DNA of 5,863 nt, from positions 1-5,863 of the forward strand of contig CAYOFO010000066.1 in the NCBI GenBank assembly GCA_964403325.1, given 5' to 3'. The stretch comes from CAZQNF01 sp964403325 (GTDB lineage: Bacteria > Patescibacteriota > Patescibacteriia > Magasanikbacterales > GWA2-37-8). Below the pieces are notes generated by a model, which saw only the letters and a list, made by a program, of their open reading frames with translations, had not been told where the DNA came from and did no database searches. Of this stretch, positions 1-5,681 are shown piece after piece (within the stretch, counting starts at the first letter, position 1; each line of letters opens with the position of its first letter). The translations under genes were made by a program, and so were the position numbers.

Positions 1-240
1 CGAGGATATTTTAGTGACGATACAGCTTACCGAATAAAAATATACGCGCCTCGGGTAATAAAAAAGAGTGTGGAGTGGTTTCAAAAACACACAAACAACC
101 CAAATTCCACAATGAAATCATGGGGACAACTTCCGCGGATAACGGGATCAGGCGATGGTTTATATCTCAATGAAGAAGAACAGGAAAAAATTCGAAACCT
201 GTTTAGTAATCGAGGGGTTCAATTTGAAGTCGGTCCTTAA
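1..240 (+). CDS. 3' end of an unrecognised protein (79 codons, 5' end outside window)
   Basis: Frame 1 is open from the first base to a TAA at 238-240, giving 79 residues that begin RGYFSDDTAYRIKIYAPRVI and end NRGVQFEVGP. The composition is that of a soluble protein: mixed charged and aromatic residues, with a helical stretch NEEEQEKIRNLF near the end. I recognise no domain in it. The stop is followed after only 9 bases by the start of the phosphodiester-glycosidase gene in the same frame, so the two are probably co-transcribed. An in-frame stop splitting one longer gene is unlikely, because the downstream gene starts with a good signal peptide. The coding call rests on the uninterrupted frame to the window edge, sensible composition and tight spacing. 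Function unknown. Confidence 0.7.
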   Translation, partial: RGYFSDDTAYRIKIYAPRVIKKSVEWFQKHTNNPNSTMKSWGQLPRITGSGDGLYLNEEEQEKIRNLFSNRGVQFEVGP

Positions 241-249
241 TATGTATTT

Positions 250-1293
250 ATGAAAAATAGAAAAATATTGGCTTTTATTATTTTATCGATGTGCTGCACC
301 GGGTATTTTCAGGCGGTTCAGGCGGCAACAGTGCCGGTTTGGAAGCCGGTCGCACCCACAGGCTATACACCTATTCACTGGGTGAGTGCGCGTGGTGTGC
401 AGAGTTTTGTAAAGTCGCCAGCGGGCAATGGCTATTCGGACTATCTTACGTTTATATATTTGCCGTACAATGAAATAAAATTATTTACTTCCAGTACGGC
501 GCGAGTAGAATTTGGTGCAGGGACAGCGCCCCTCAGCGACCCCTCCATCCGCAATTGGGCGTTTAACCGCGTGCCAGCCGAGCAAGCCAAAATAGCCAAT
601 CCGGAAGCTCAGTTTGTCTGGAATGCGCCTTATTTTAATGTCACTTTGCCCGTAACAGATTTGAGCCTGGGGCTTAAGTCGGTAGATGGGAGCAGTACGT
701 ATATCACCAGTGGCAGTCGCCCTGCTATAGATATGGCTCAACCCAGACGAATGCTCATTGTAGATAATAAAACAAATACGGCAGTGGTTTCGGATTTTAA
801 CGAAGCGGATTTTGTACGTAATGGCGATCAGGCGGTAGAGGGTTTTGGGCCACTGGTGGTGAAATCCGATGGGGGTACAACTGCCCGTGTGTATGCCGGG
901 GTGCGTGCGGCGGGGAAAGAGTTAGTGATTTATTGCAGTCGTTCGGCGAATGCTGAAGAAGTGAGTAATGAGCTTGCTGTAGCTGGCGTGCAACTGTCTG
1001 AACAGATTCAATTGGATGGTGGGGGCAGCTCAGCTTGCGGGTATAATTTGCCGGGTCAATATTTTGTGGAGCCGGGTCGTACATTGCCGCATCTGATGGG
1101 CGCATTTGGGTTTTTGTACAAAGCTACGGTTAATGCAGCGCTTTTAAATGTTCGTAGTGGCCCCAGTACCAAAAATTCGACCGTACGCCAACTTACACGG
1201 GGAGCTTCACTTACAGCGTATGAAGAAAAAAATGGTTGGGTACGAATAAGCGCTCATCAAGAGTGGGTGCTGGGAACACTACTGAAAAAATAA
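250..1293 (+). CDS. Secreted phosphodiester glycosidase (NAGPA/DUF2233-like) with C-terminal SH3b domain
   Basis: This encodes a 347-residue exported protein. Residues 1-25 form a signal peptide: a basic MKNRK start, a hydrophobic core and a likely cut after V-Q-A at 23-25. Residues about 40-288 match the phosphodiester glycosidase fold known from human NAGPA (the lysosomal mannose-6-phosphate uncovering enzyme) and many bacterial exoproteins. The supporting motifs are WNAPYFN at 124-130, where the family often has NGGFF, EGFGPLVV at 197-204 and the hallmark LDGGGSS at 255-261. Residues about 291-347 form a bacterial SH3 (SH3b) domain, with LNVRSGPS at 299-306 and NGWVRI at 328-333, a module that often binds cell wall. 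The likely role is cleavage of a sugar-phosphodiester or related cell-surface glycan outside the membrane; the substrate cannot be told. The ATG at 250 is the first in frame after the upstream TAA at 238-240. No Shine-Dalgarno is seen, so coupling to the upstream gene is possible. Confidence 0.88.
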   Translation: MKNRKILAFIILSMCCTGYFQAVQAATVPVWKPVAPTGYTPIHWVSARGVQSFVKSPAGNGYSDYLTFIYLPYNEIKLFTSSTARVEFGAGTAPLSDPSIRNWAFNRVPAEQAKIANPEAQFVWNAPYFNVTLPVTDLSLGLKSVDGSSTYITSGSRPAIDMAQPRRMLIVDNKTNTAVVSDFNEADFVRNGDQAVEGFGPLVVKSDGGTTARVYAGVRAAGKELVIYCSRSANAEEVSNELAVAGVQLSEQIQLDGGGSSACGYNLPGQYFVEPGRTLPHLMGAFGFLYKATVNAALLNVRSGPSTKNSTVRQLTRGASLTAYEEKNGWVRISAHQEWVLGTLLKK

Positions 1294-1374
1294 ACCCGAT
1301 TCTGCGGTAGAGTGCGCACGGTATTGCGCTGCATAATTAAATTGTAAATGTATAAAAATTTAATAATTTTAAGT
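1294..1374. other. Short intergenic spacer without a clear promoter or terminator
   Basis: This spacer between the glycosidase gene and the small gene begins moderately GC-rich (1300-1332) and then becomes very AT-rich. A 5-bp stem (1314-1318 with 1325-1329) is possible, but no T tract follows it. TATAAA at 1351-1356 could serve as a -10 box for a start at 1375, but nothing like a -35 box lies 16-18 bp upstream. Whether the small gene is transcribed from here or by read-through cannot be decided. Confidence 0.3.
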
Positions 1375-1646
1375 ATGCTTGATCCATGGATAATTGATGA
1401 AATTAGGCGGCGAGAGGAGGAGCGAAAACGAAAGGAAGAAAGGCCGATGCTTGATCTGCCAATTTCNNNNNNNNNNACCCAAATGAAGCTCCGGAAGATG
1501 GTGAAGAAATTGATCCGGGGTACCAGGAACCGGATAAAGAAATCCCGCTGCCAAGAAAAAGAAAACCAGGTTTACCATCCGAAGAAAGTGATCGGGGAGT
1601 AGTAATTGGGAACGATGGCAATATAGGCGGAATACGTATATGGTAA
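1348..1646 (+). CDS. Small charged Pro/Glu-rich protein interrupted by an assembly gap
   Basis: Before the gap the frame reads from ATG 1348 (or more likely ATG 1375, giving MLDPWIIDEIRRREEERKRK) to LDLPIS at 1466. After the gap the same frame gives a lysine/arginine-rich peptide of different character. The frame whose codons start at 1479 instead reads 55 residues, beginning PNEAPEDGEEIDPGY, continuing through LPSEESDRGVVIG, and ending GGIRIW with TAA at 1644-1646. That tail suits the head: from memory, many bacterial genomes carry small proteins with a W-I-I-E/D-E-I start, a run of R/E, a P-rich middle and a ..RGVVI.. end. The two halves join if the true gap is 2 modulo 3 bases instead of 10. 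A soluble, partly helical then disordered protein of roughly 90-100 residues is inferred. Function unknown. The start at 1375 is favoured because residues 1-9 from 1348 are AT-driven and unlike the remembered family. Confidence 0.6.
1467..1476. other. Assembly gap (10 N)
   Basis: Ten consecutive Ns join two sequence blocks. The length is probably a placeholder, because a 10-base gap would put the two convincing halves of the small gene in different frames. Confidence 0.95.
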
Positions 1647-1650
1647 AATT

Positions 1651-1678
1651 AAAAAACGAGGTTTGAGCCTCGTTTTTT
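1651..1678. terminator. Bidirectional intrinsic terminator between convergent genes
   Basis: AAAAAACGAGG (1651-1661) pairs perfectly with CCTCGTTTTTT (1668-1678) around a 6-base loop, TTTGAG. Read on either strand, the GC core CGAGG/CCTCG is followed by a run of six Ts. It lies 4 bases after the small plus-strand gene (stop at 1646) and 6 bases past the end of the minus-strand operon (1685), as expected for a shared terminator. Confidence 0.9.
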
Positions 1679-1684
1679 AATATC

Positions 1685-2074
1685 TTAATTTTTAAGAGAA
1701 TCGGAGTCGGTGATAAATTTTAATCTTTTTTCTATGCTTTCTATTTTTTTACGGATTTGTAGATGGTCGAAAGGTTTAATATTTGGGTCAGTAAATTTTA
1801 GTTGAGCTGTTAATTCTGCTCTGTTCTCTCTTAACTTATTAATTTCTTGACTTAATTCTGGACCGGTTGGAACTAGATCTCGAGATTCTCTAAAAGGTCC
1901 GACACCAGAACGTTCGCTGGCACCAGAAGTTTGATCTAAAACCCTCTGAACTTCATCACGAAAAACAAGCACGCCTCGAGGTGGTTTGTCATCATCGGTA
2001 ACAATGTTAGATGGTTTTTTTTCATGAGAGGGTGTTTTCTGTGATTTGCCTATGAATCTTTCAAATAATCCCAT
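1685..2074 (-). CDS. Unrecognised 129-residue protein with helical/coiled-coil C-terminus
   Basis: The protein starts MGLFERFIGK, a short amphipathic opening. A polar, probably flexible stretch rich in K, D, S and P covers residues 11-33, then a possible short ordered element GVLVFRDEVQRVLDQ at 34-48. The C-terminal half is strongly helical: ELSQEINKLRENRAELTAQLKF at 73-94 and HLQIRKKIESIEKRLKFI at 104-121, split by DPNIKP, which suggests a helical hairpin or coiled coil. There is no signal peptide, membrane segment or catalytic motif. It begins 23 bp after the stop of the long proline-rich gene on the same strand and ends at the shared terminator, so the two are likely one operon. No Shine-Dalgarno precedes the start. 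I do not recognise the family. A structural or partner role for the upstream product is conceivable from the arrangement only. Confidence 0.7.
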   Translation of the reverse strand: MGLFERFIGKSQKTPSHEKKPSNIVTDDDKPPRGVLVFRDEVQRVLDQTSGASERSGVGPFRESRDLVPTGPELSQEINKLRENRAELTAQLKFTDPNIKPFDHLQIRKKIESIEKRLKFITDSDSLKN

Positions 2075-2097
2075 ATAATTTTTAGTTAGATTAAAAA

Positions 2098-3561
2098 TTA
2101 AGGTTGTTTTGGTGGATCATCTGGTTTTGGCGCGCGCCGATCTCCAATTGGCGGTGGCGGTCTTTTTTCGCGTACCGGATGAAGGAAATCATGGGCTTGT
2201 TCAGTAAGAGTTTGGTGCAAAAGAACTCGGTTGTAGTGAAATTGGAGTTTATTTGGATTTTCTTTGGAGAGGGAAAATTCTATGTTGTAGGGTGTTAAAA
2301 GCGTTGAATCTCTGGAAGACAATGCTTTAAAAAGTTTTCCTTGCAGAAAGGCTTGCATTTGTTTATTTTGTTGAGAATACTTTTTTCGATTATTCGTCCA
2401 TTTGATGTGCGGCTGAGGCGACGTGTTGTTTTCCCAGGTTACATCATATTCATTATACCATTCTTTGATCCATTGGTTCATTAAAAATCGAGCAATCTTT
2501 TCTGGAGTTTTAAATGCACGTTTTTTTAAATCAAGGGATTCATTTTTTGGCACAGTTTCCAGTGGTGCAATAGGGGCAACTTCCCAGGTATGTGGCGCTT
2601 GATGGCGAGGTGTGTTTTTTTCGGCAAAGCTGAAAACAGTCGGCGGCTTAGGTGGCACAGGAGTTTCGTTTTTGAAAGCTCTGTCACCCAAAATCCCGAT
2701 ACCTAAACCCAAGAGTATTCCTTGTAAACGAGGGTTTTTAACGAAAGGCAAAATTCGATTCAAGAATTGAGGGATTTTTACCGGAACCTTGGGCTTGTGT
2801 TCAACAGCAAGCGGTGGAGAAGGTGGTAAGTTGGGCGTGGTTGGTGGGGTAGTTTCGGATGGTTGAGGAGCGGGTTCGGATATTGTTACCAAAGGAGTAT
2901 CGATTGAGGGGGTGGCTTCGGGCTCTATTACTGCAAATGGTTCGTAATCTTCTGGTTCGGAGCGAGGGTTTTGTGGTGGAAGTGGTTCGGAAGATTTAAA
3001 TTTTAAATCTTCAGGGCGTAAGGTTGTGGCAGATGCAATAATCTCTTCTCTCCTGTCTTGGTCTTTGGTATCCACTGTGACTTTGGCAAAGGGTTTAACA
3101 AGGGGTGGTGCGGAAAGAACAATTTCGCCGGGGTGGGCTAGACGAGAGATAGTTTGAGTTAGATCAATTCTGCCAAGTCGGCTAGACCTAAGTGGAGGTG
3201 TTGTAAGGTCCTTTAGCCTTCTTAGAGTTGAGTATCTGGCGTAAGAAACAGGTCCATCTATTGCCACTGGATGAGGTTTAAGAGGAGGGAGAGGTTTGGC
3301 TAGATCGGTTCGAGAAAATTCATCGGGCATGGGAGTTGGTTTTTGTTTTGTGTTGATGGGGAGGTCCGCTTTTGCATCTTTGGATACTCCAAGCATTTGA
3401 GCAATTTTTTCATCTCTCTCTCGTTTTTGTTCAGCCCTTTGTTCCTCGGAGGTGGCGGGTTTTGAGTGGAAAGCATAATTAATACTATCCCCGGTATCAG
3501 GTGTGGTAGGTTGGGCGCTAAAGAGTTCAAGGGTTAGTGAGTGGGAACGTTTTTCGGGCAT
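2098..3561 (-). CDS. Unrecognised proline-rich protein (487 aa) with one short hydrophobic segment
   Basis: Starting at ATG 3561 (MPEKRSHSLTLELFSAQ) the protein has 487 residues. A charged helix EEQRAEQKRERDEKIAQMLG lies at 39-58. A proline/glutamate/threonine-rich, low-complexity region at about 192-262 is probably disordered. A glycine-rich hydrophobic stretch GILLGLGIGILG at 281-292 follows, which is short for a full membrane span. A more ordered region with many W, Y and F residues covers about 347-457, and a basic, proline-rich tail covers 465-487. There is no signal peptide and I recognise no family. The open frame continues upstream to an ATG at 3720, adding 53 residues, but a near-consensus promoter sits inside that extension with its predicted RNA start near 3579, so 3561 is the preferred start. 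It is first in a two-gene operon with the 129-residue gene and is divergent from the J-domain-like gene. A linker or scaffold at the membrane is possible but not shown. Confidence 0.75.
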   Translation of the reverse strand: MPEKRSHSLTLELFSAQPTTPDTGDSINYAFHSKPATSEEQRAEQKRERDEKIAQMLGVSKDAKADLPINTKQKPTPMPDEFSRTDLAKPLPPLKPHPVAIDGPVSYARYSTLRRLKDLTTPPLRSSRLGRIDLTQTISRLAHPGEIVLSAPPLVKPFAKVTVDTKDQDRREEIIASATTLRPEDLKFKSSEPLPPQNPRSEPEDYEPFAVIEPEATPSIDTPLVTISEPAPQPSETTPPTTPNLPPSPPLAVEHKPKVPVKIPQFLNRILPFVKNPRLQGILLGLGIGILGDRAFKNETPVPPKPPTVFSFAEKNTPRHQAPHTWEVAPIAPLETVPKNESLDLKKRAFKTPEKIARFLMNQWIKEWYNEYDVTWENNTSPQPHIKWTNNRKKYSQQNKQMQAFLQGKLFKALSSRDSTLLTPYNIEFSLSKENPNKLQFHYNRVLLHQTLTEQAHDFLHPVREKRPPPPIGDRRAPKPDDPPKQP

Positions 3562-3572
3562 AATTAAAAAGG

Positions 3573-3589
3573 TAAAGAGTATCTCTTTA
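3573..3589. promoter_or_regulatory. Inverted repeat over the -10 box and RNA start: candidate operator
   Basis: TAAAGAG-TAT-CTCTTTA is a perfect 7-bp inverted repeat with a 3-base centre. It covers most of the -10 box and the predicted RNA start of the minus-strand operon. A dimeric repressor bound here would block transcription. No regulator gene is visible in the window. Confidence 0.45.
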
Positions 3590-3614
3590 TACACCAAAAT
3601 TGACTTTGTGTCAA
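3586..3614 (-). promoter_or_regulatory. Sigma-70-type promoter of the proline-rich operon
   Basis: Read on the minus strand, a perfect -35 box TTGACA (complement of 3609-3614) is followed by exactly 17 bases and a -10 box TATAAA (complement of 3586-3591, 5 of 6 consensus). The predicted RNA start is near 3579, leaving an untranslated leader of about 18 bases before ATG 3561. This is the best promoter in the window and it fixes the likely gene start. Confidence 0.8.
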
Positions 3615-3626
3615 TGTATTTTGACA
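3599..3626. promoter_or_regulatory. Triple TTGAC half-site array over the -35 box: candidate operator
   Basis: Three half-sites alternate in orientation: ATTGAC at 3599-3604, GTCAAT at 3610-3615 and TTGACA at 3621-3626. The first pair forms a perfect 6-bp inverted repeat with a 5-base spacer. TGTCAA (3609-3614) with TTGACA (3621-3626) forms another with a 6-base spacer. The middle half-site is the -35 box of the minus-strand promoter. This may be an operator for a dimeric regulator, although part of the symmetry comes from the -35 box itself. Confidence 0.4.
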
Positions 3627-3847
3627 CTAAAAATAGTTGAAAGTACGGTTTTTGGCTTATCTGGGTAAGTAGAATCAGTATGTTGAGGCAAATTTTAGCG
3701 AAAAAAATGGGATTTGGCAAGACGCGAAGTTGGCTAACTGGCTATTGGCTCGCCAAAAATGTGCTTGGAAAGAAAAAATATTAAAAGTCAGTTGGTGTTT
3801 TTAAACAGGCTTCATAAAAGTTAAAATCTTTTGTAAAATAGCGGTTT

Positions 3848-3876
3848 TTGAATTTGAAAAAAACCAAAAATATGAT
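3848..3876 (+). promoter_or_regulatory. Putative sigma-70-type promoter of the J-domain-like gene
   Basis: A -35-like TTGAAT (3848-3853) is followed after 17 bases by a -10-like TATGAT (3871-3876, 5 of 6 consensus). The RNA start would be near 3883, giving a leader of about 39 bases before ATG 3922. The surrounding sequence is very AT-rich, so chance matches are likelier here than for the divergent promoter. Confidence 0.5.
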
Positions 3877-3921
3877 AAATTAAAATTAATTTAAGATAAA
3901 AAATAGCTCTATTTGTAAAAT

Positions 3922-5553
3922 ATGCCAACTGAAATCCAGCTAAGAAATTCGGCGATAGTACCTTCTGCTCAGGAGACAGCGTTAGATCACCAGGTTTTTG
4001 ATGCCCAGTTTGCAGATGAAACATTTGACGAAAGCGGGGAAGGGGTTTCGGCTGCAGAAATTGCGCGCTGGCAGGTAGCAAATAACAGATTGAGAAATTA
4101 CGAATGGGATGAAGGCGGCAGGTATAATTTTAAGGAGTTTCCTTTTGTGCGCGACGCACACCAATTTTTGGCAGGTGAACAATGGCGGGGTGGAAATGAA
4201 AGGGTAAAAGAGAATGGTGAAAATAACCCCCTACAACTCATCCGCCCGGAAAATATCTGGTCGGTCAAAGATTGGTATGCAGACCAAGGCCAAAAAGATA
4301 TAGCGGAAAAATTGTTGTGGCAACCCGGAGGTTGGCCAACAGAGCGGCCAGACTTATGGTCACCGCCATCATCTTTAGCTGGTGCGTATGAGCAACAAGT
4401 TAAAAATTTTGAAGATTTAGCAATTACGGTATTGGCCAGCTTAAATCAAGCTGACTCTACGCAGAGGATAACGATGGTAGGGGAGAAATTAAGCGAATTT
4501 TTTTCAAAAGAAAAAGTTGTTTTCCAAACCCAAGATCGTCCCAAAACCACTTCCAAAGAAGATGCGCATAAATGGTTGGTTTATGCCGTGCTTTCGATAG
4601 TCAATTCTCCTTCACCAGGCATAACAGCGCTCGGACGTTTACGGGCTTTGGAATTATTATCTTATTTTCCGCCTAAAGAATTGGCAGTAAGTTTTCAGGG
4701 TCAAAAAGATCAGGAGTATTTAGATGGTTATAATAAAAAGAAAGATTTGGGGTACGAGCGTTTCTTGCCCGCCCGCTTGCCACAAAGTTTTTGTAGTCGA
4801 GAAGAGCGGTTGGAGCCGGATCACGGGAAGTTGTGGCAAAATAACCAAAAACTCCAAGCACTCATAGTGCGCGATAACCAAAAGCGGATTGATTGGCAAG
4901 CAACTGCCGTTCAGTTAACACAGCGCTCTCCAGCCGAAGCTATACAAATATGTTTGCTATTATTACGCGACCCGGTGGCTGTCGAAGGCGCTCTAGCGTA
5001 TCTAGCGGCTATTCCACGCCTCGAAACAAAAACAAAAGCAATCATGTTGGGCCGAAAATCGTCTTTACTTATTGAACTTAAATTAACCAGAACTTTAGAA
5101 GAACAGGTGGCCCAGGGAATTGGTGTTAAAGCTGTACCCGGGGCTGAAATCGAAGCCGAGATAGAGGAAAAAGATGCGGAAGATTTGCGACAAATTATCA
5201 GGCGTCAACAACAAACGATTGTTTTGTTGGAAGAGCAATTGGCTCGTACAACTGCCGGACAAGCTAAAATGTATTGGGAGATGCAAGGAGCCAAAGGCGA
5301 AATGTTTGTTAAAAAAGAAGATCCGCAAGGTTATTTTAGAATTCTGGGTTTACATCCCCACGCGTTTGATGGATTGGATGAAAAAACTATTCAAGATATG
5401 CTGAAAAGACAGAACAATTTTTACTTGCGTATTTATCATTCTGACCTTCCAGAAAATCGTGGTAATTTGGAAGCGGCTGCGAATCTTACCCTATTGACGG
5501 AAGCTTTAAATTTTCTTTCCAACCCCGTAAAACGTCTATCGTACGGTAAGTAA
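3922..5553 (+). CDS. Large unrecognised protein with C-terminal degenerate J-domain (HSD in place of HPD)
   Basis: This encodes a 543-residue soluble protein with no signal peptide or membrane span. Residues 1-150 are acidic and aromatic-rich, with many W residues in 113-146. Residues about 150-250 and 325-395 look mainly helical; I recognise neither. A charged coiled-coil stretch lies at about 411-441 (EIEEKDAEDLRQIIRRQQQ and onward). Residues 469-543 follow the J-domain plan: QGYFRILGLHP at 469-479 (usually YYxILGV), helix II at about 487-503, HSD at 506-508 where canonical J-domains have HPD, helix III at about 515-530, and LSNPVKRLSYGK at 532-543 (usually LSDPxKRxxYD). J-domains stimulate Hsp70 (DnaK) through HPD, so the P-to-S change may weaken or redirect this. 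A J-domain at the C-terminus differs from DnaJ and CbpA, where it is N-terminal, but resembles DjlA. ATG 3922 has an in-frame TAA at 3916-3918 just upstream, so it is the first possible start. No Shine-Dalgarno is visible. Confidence 0.82.
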   Translation: MPTEIQLRNSAIVPSAQETALDHQVFDAQFADETFDESGEGVSAAEIARWQVANNRLRNYEWDEGGRYNFKEFPFVRDAHQFLAGEQWRGGNERVKENGENNPLQLIRPENIWSVKDWYADQGQKDIAEKLLWQPGGWPTERPDLWSPPSSLAGAYEQQVKNFEDLAITVLASLNQADSTQRITMVGEKLSEFFSKEKVVFQTQDRPKTTSKEDAHKWLVYAVLSIVNSPSPGITALGRLRALELLSYFPPKELAVSFQGQKDQEYLDGYNKKKDLGYERFLPARLPQSFCSREERLEPDHGKLWQNNQKLQALIVRDNQKRIDWQATAVQLTQRSPAEAIQICLLLLRDPVAVEGALAYLAAIPRLETKTKAIMLGRKSSLLIELKLTRTLEEQVAQGIGVKAVPGAEIEAEIEEKDAEDLRQIIRRQQQTIVLLEEQLARTTAGQAKMYWEMQGAKGEMFVKKEDPQGYFRILGLHPHAFDGLDEKTIQDMLKRQNNFYLRIYHSDLPENRGNLEAAANLTLLTEALNFLSNPVKRLSYGK

Positions 5554-5612
5554 ACCTCTAAAAGATGAATGGTTGGAATTTTAAAGTAAGATTTTTAGAA
5601 ATTAAAGTTCGT

Positions 5613-5651
5613 AATGAAAACCATCGGTTCATCGCGGTGGTTTTCATTTTT
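5613..5651 (+). terminator. Intrinsic terminator after the J-domain-like gene
   Basis: AATGAAAACCA (5613-5623) pairs perfectly with TGGTTTTCATT (5638-5648). The stem can extend inward by a T-G wobble and two GC pairs to 14 bp around an 8-base loop, and a run of five Ts (5647-5651) follows. It lies 59 bases after the gene's stop at 5553. The T tract is only on the plus-strand side, so it fits plus-strand termination best. Confidence 0.8.
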
Positions 5652-5681
5652 GAATCAATCCCCATAATTTGCAAAATTTCA

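Larger units (their letters stand above)
3562..3921. other. Divergent intergenic region (360 bp)
   Basis: This lies between the starts of the proline-rich operon (minus strand) and the J-domain-like gene (plus strand). It holds one promoter for each direction and the inverted repeats near 3573-3626. The middle part, about 3640-3840, has no gene I can support. It contains three closely spaced TGGCT words at 3731, 3739 and 3746, which are too short to interpret. Confidence 0.65.

Noticed and set aside
242..253. ATG at 242 as a start or a leader peptide
   Set aside because: It encodes three residues and stops at TGA 251-253, overlapping the real ATG at 250. Most likely chance.
289..300. Possible lipoprotein lipobox around LSMC at residues 12-15 of the glycosidase
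   Set aside because: Met just before the Cys is not typical of a lipobox, and a standard signal-peptidase I site (VQA) follows at residues 23-25.
481..1105. Two open frames on the minus strand inside the glycosidase gene (481-741 and 797-1105)
   Set aside because: They lie opposite a gene with clear family motifs, have unlikely compositions (Pro/His or Arg/Cys-rich) and no promoter. They are shadows.
1314..1329. Hairpin after the glycosidase gene as a terminator
   Set aside because: The stem is only 5 bp and no T run follows.
1348..1602. 84-residue reading straight through the Ns
   Set aside because: It depends on the gap being exactly 10 bases. The post-gap part in this frame is basic and featureless, while another frame gives a coherent tail ending at 1646.
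1369..1621. Minus-strand open frames across the gap (1369-1578 and 1403-1621)
   Set aside because: They also read through Ns and lie opposite the better small-gene reading. No support.
3621..3649. Plus-strand promoter using TTGACA at 3621-3626
   Set aside because: No acceptable -10 box occurs 16-18 bases downstream (TACGGT at 3644), and the next plus-strand gene starts about 300 bases away with a better promoter nearby.
3731..3750. Three TGGCT words as a repeat or binding array
   Set aside because: They are five bases long with unequal spacing (8 and 7). This could easily arise by chance.
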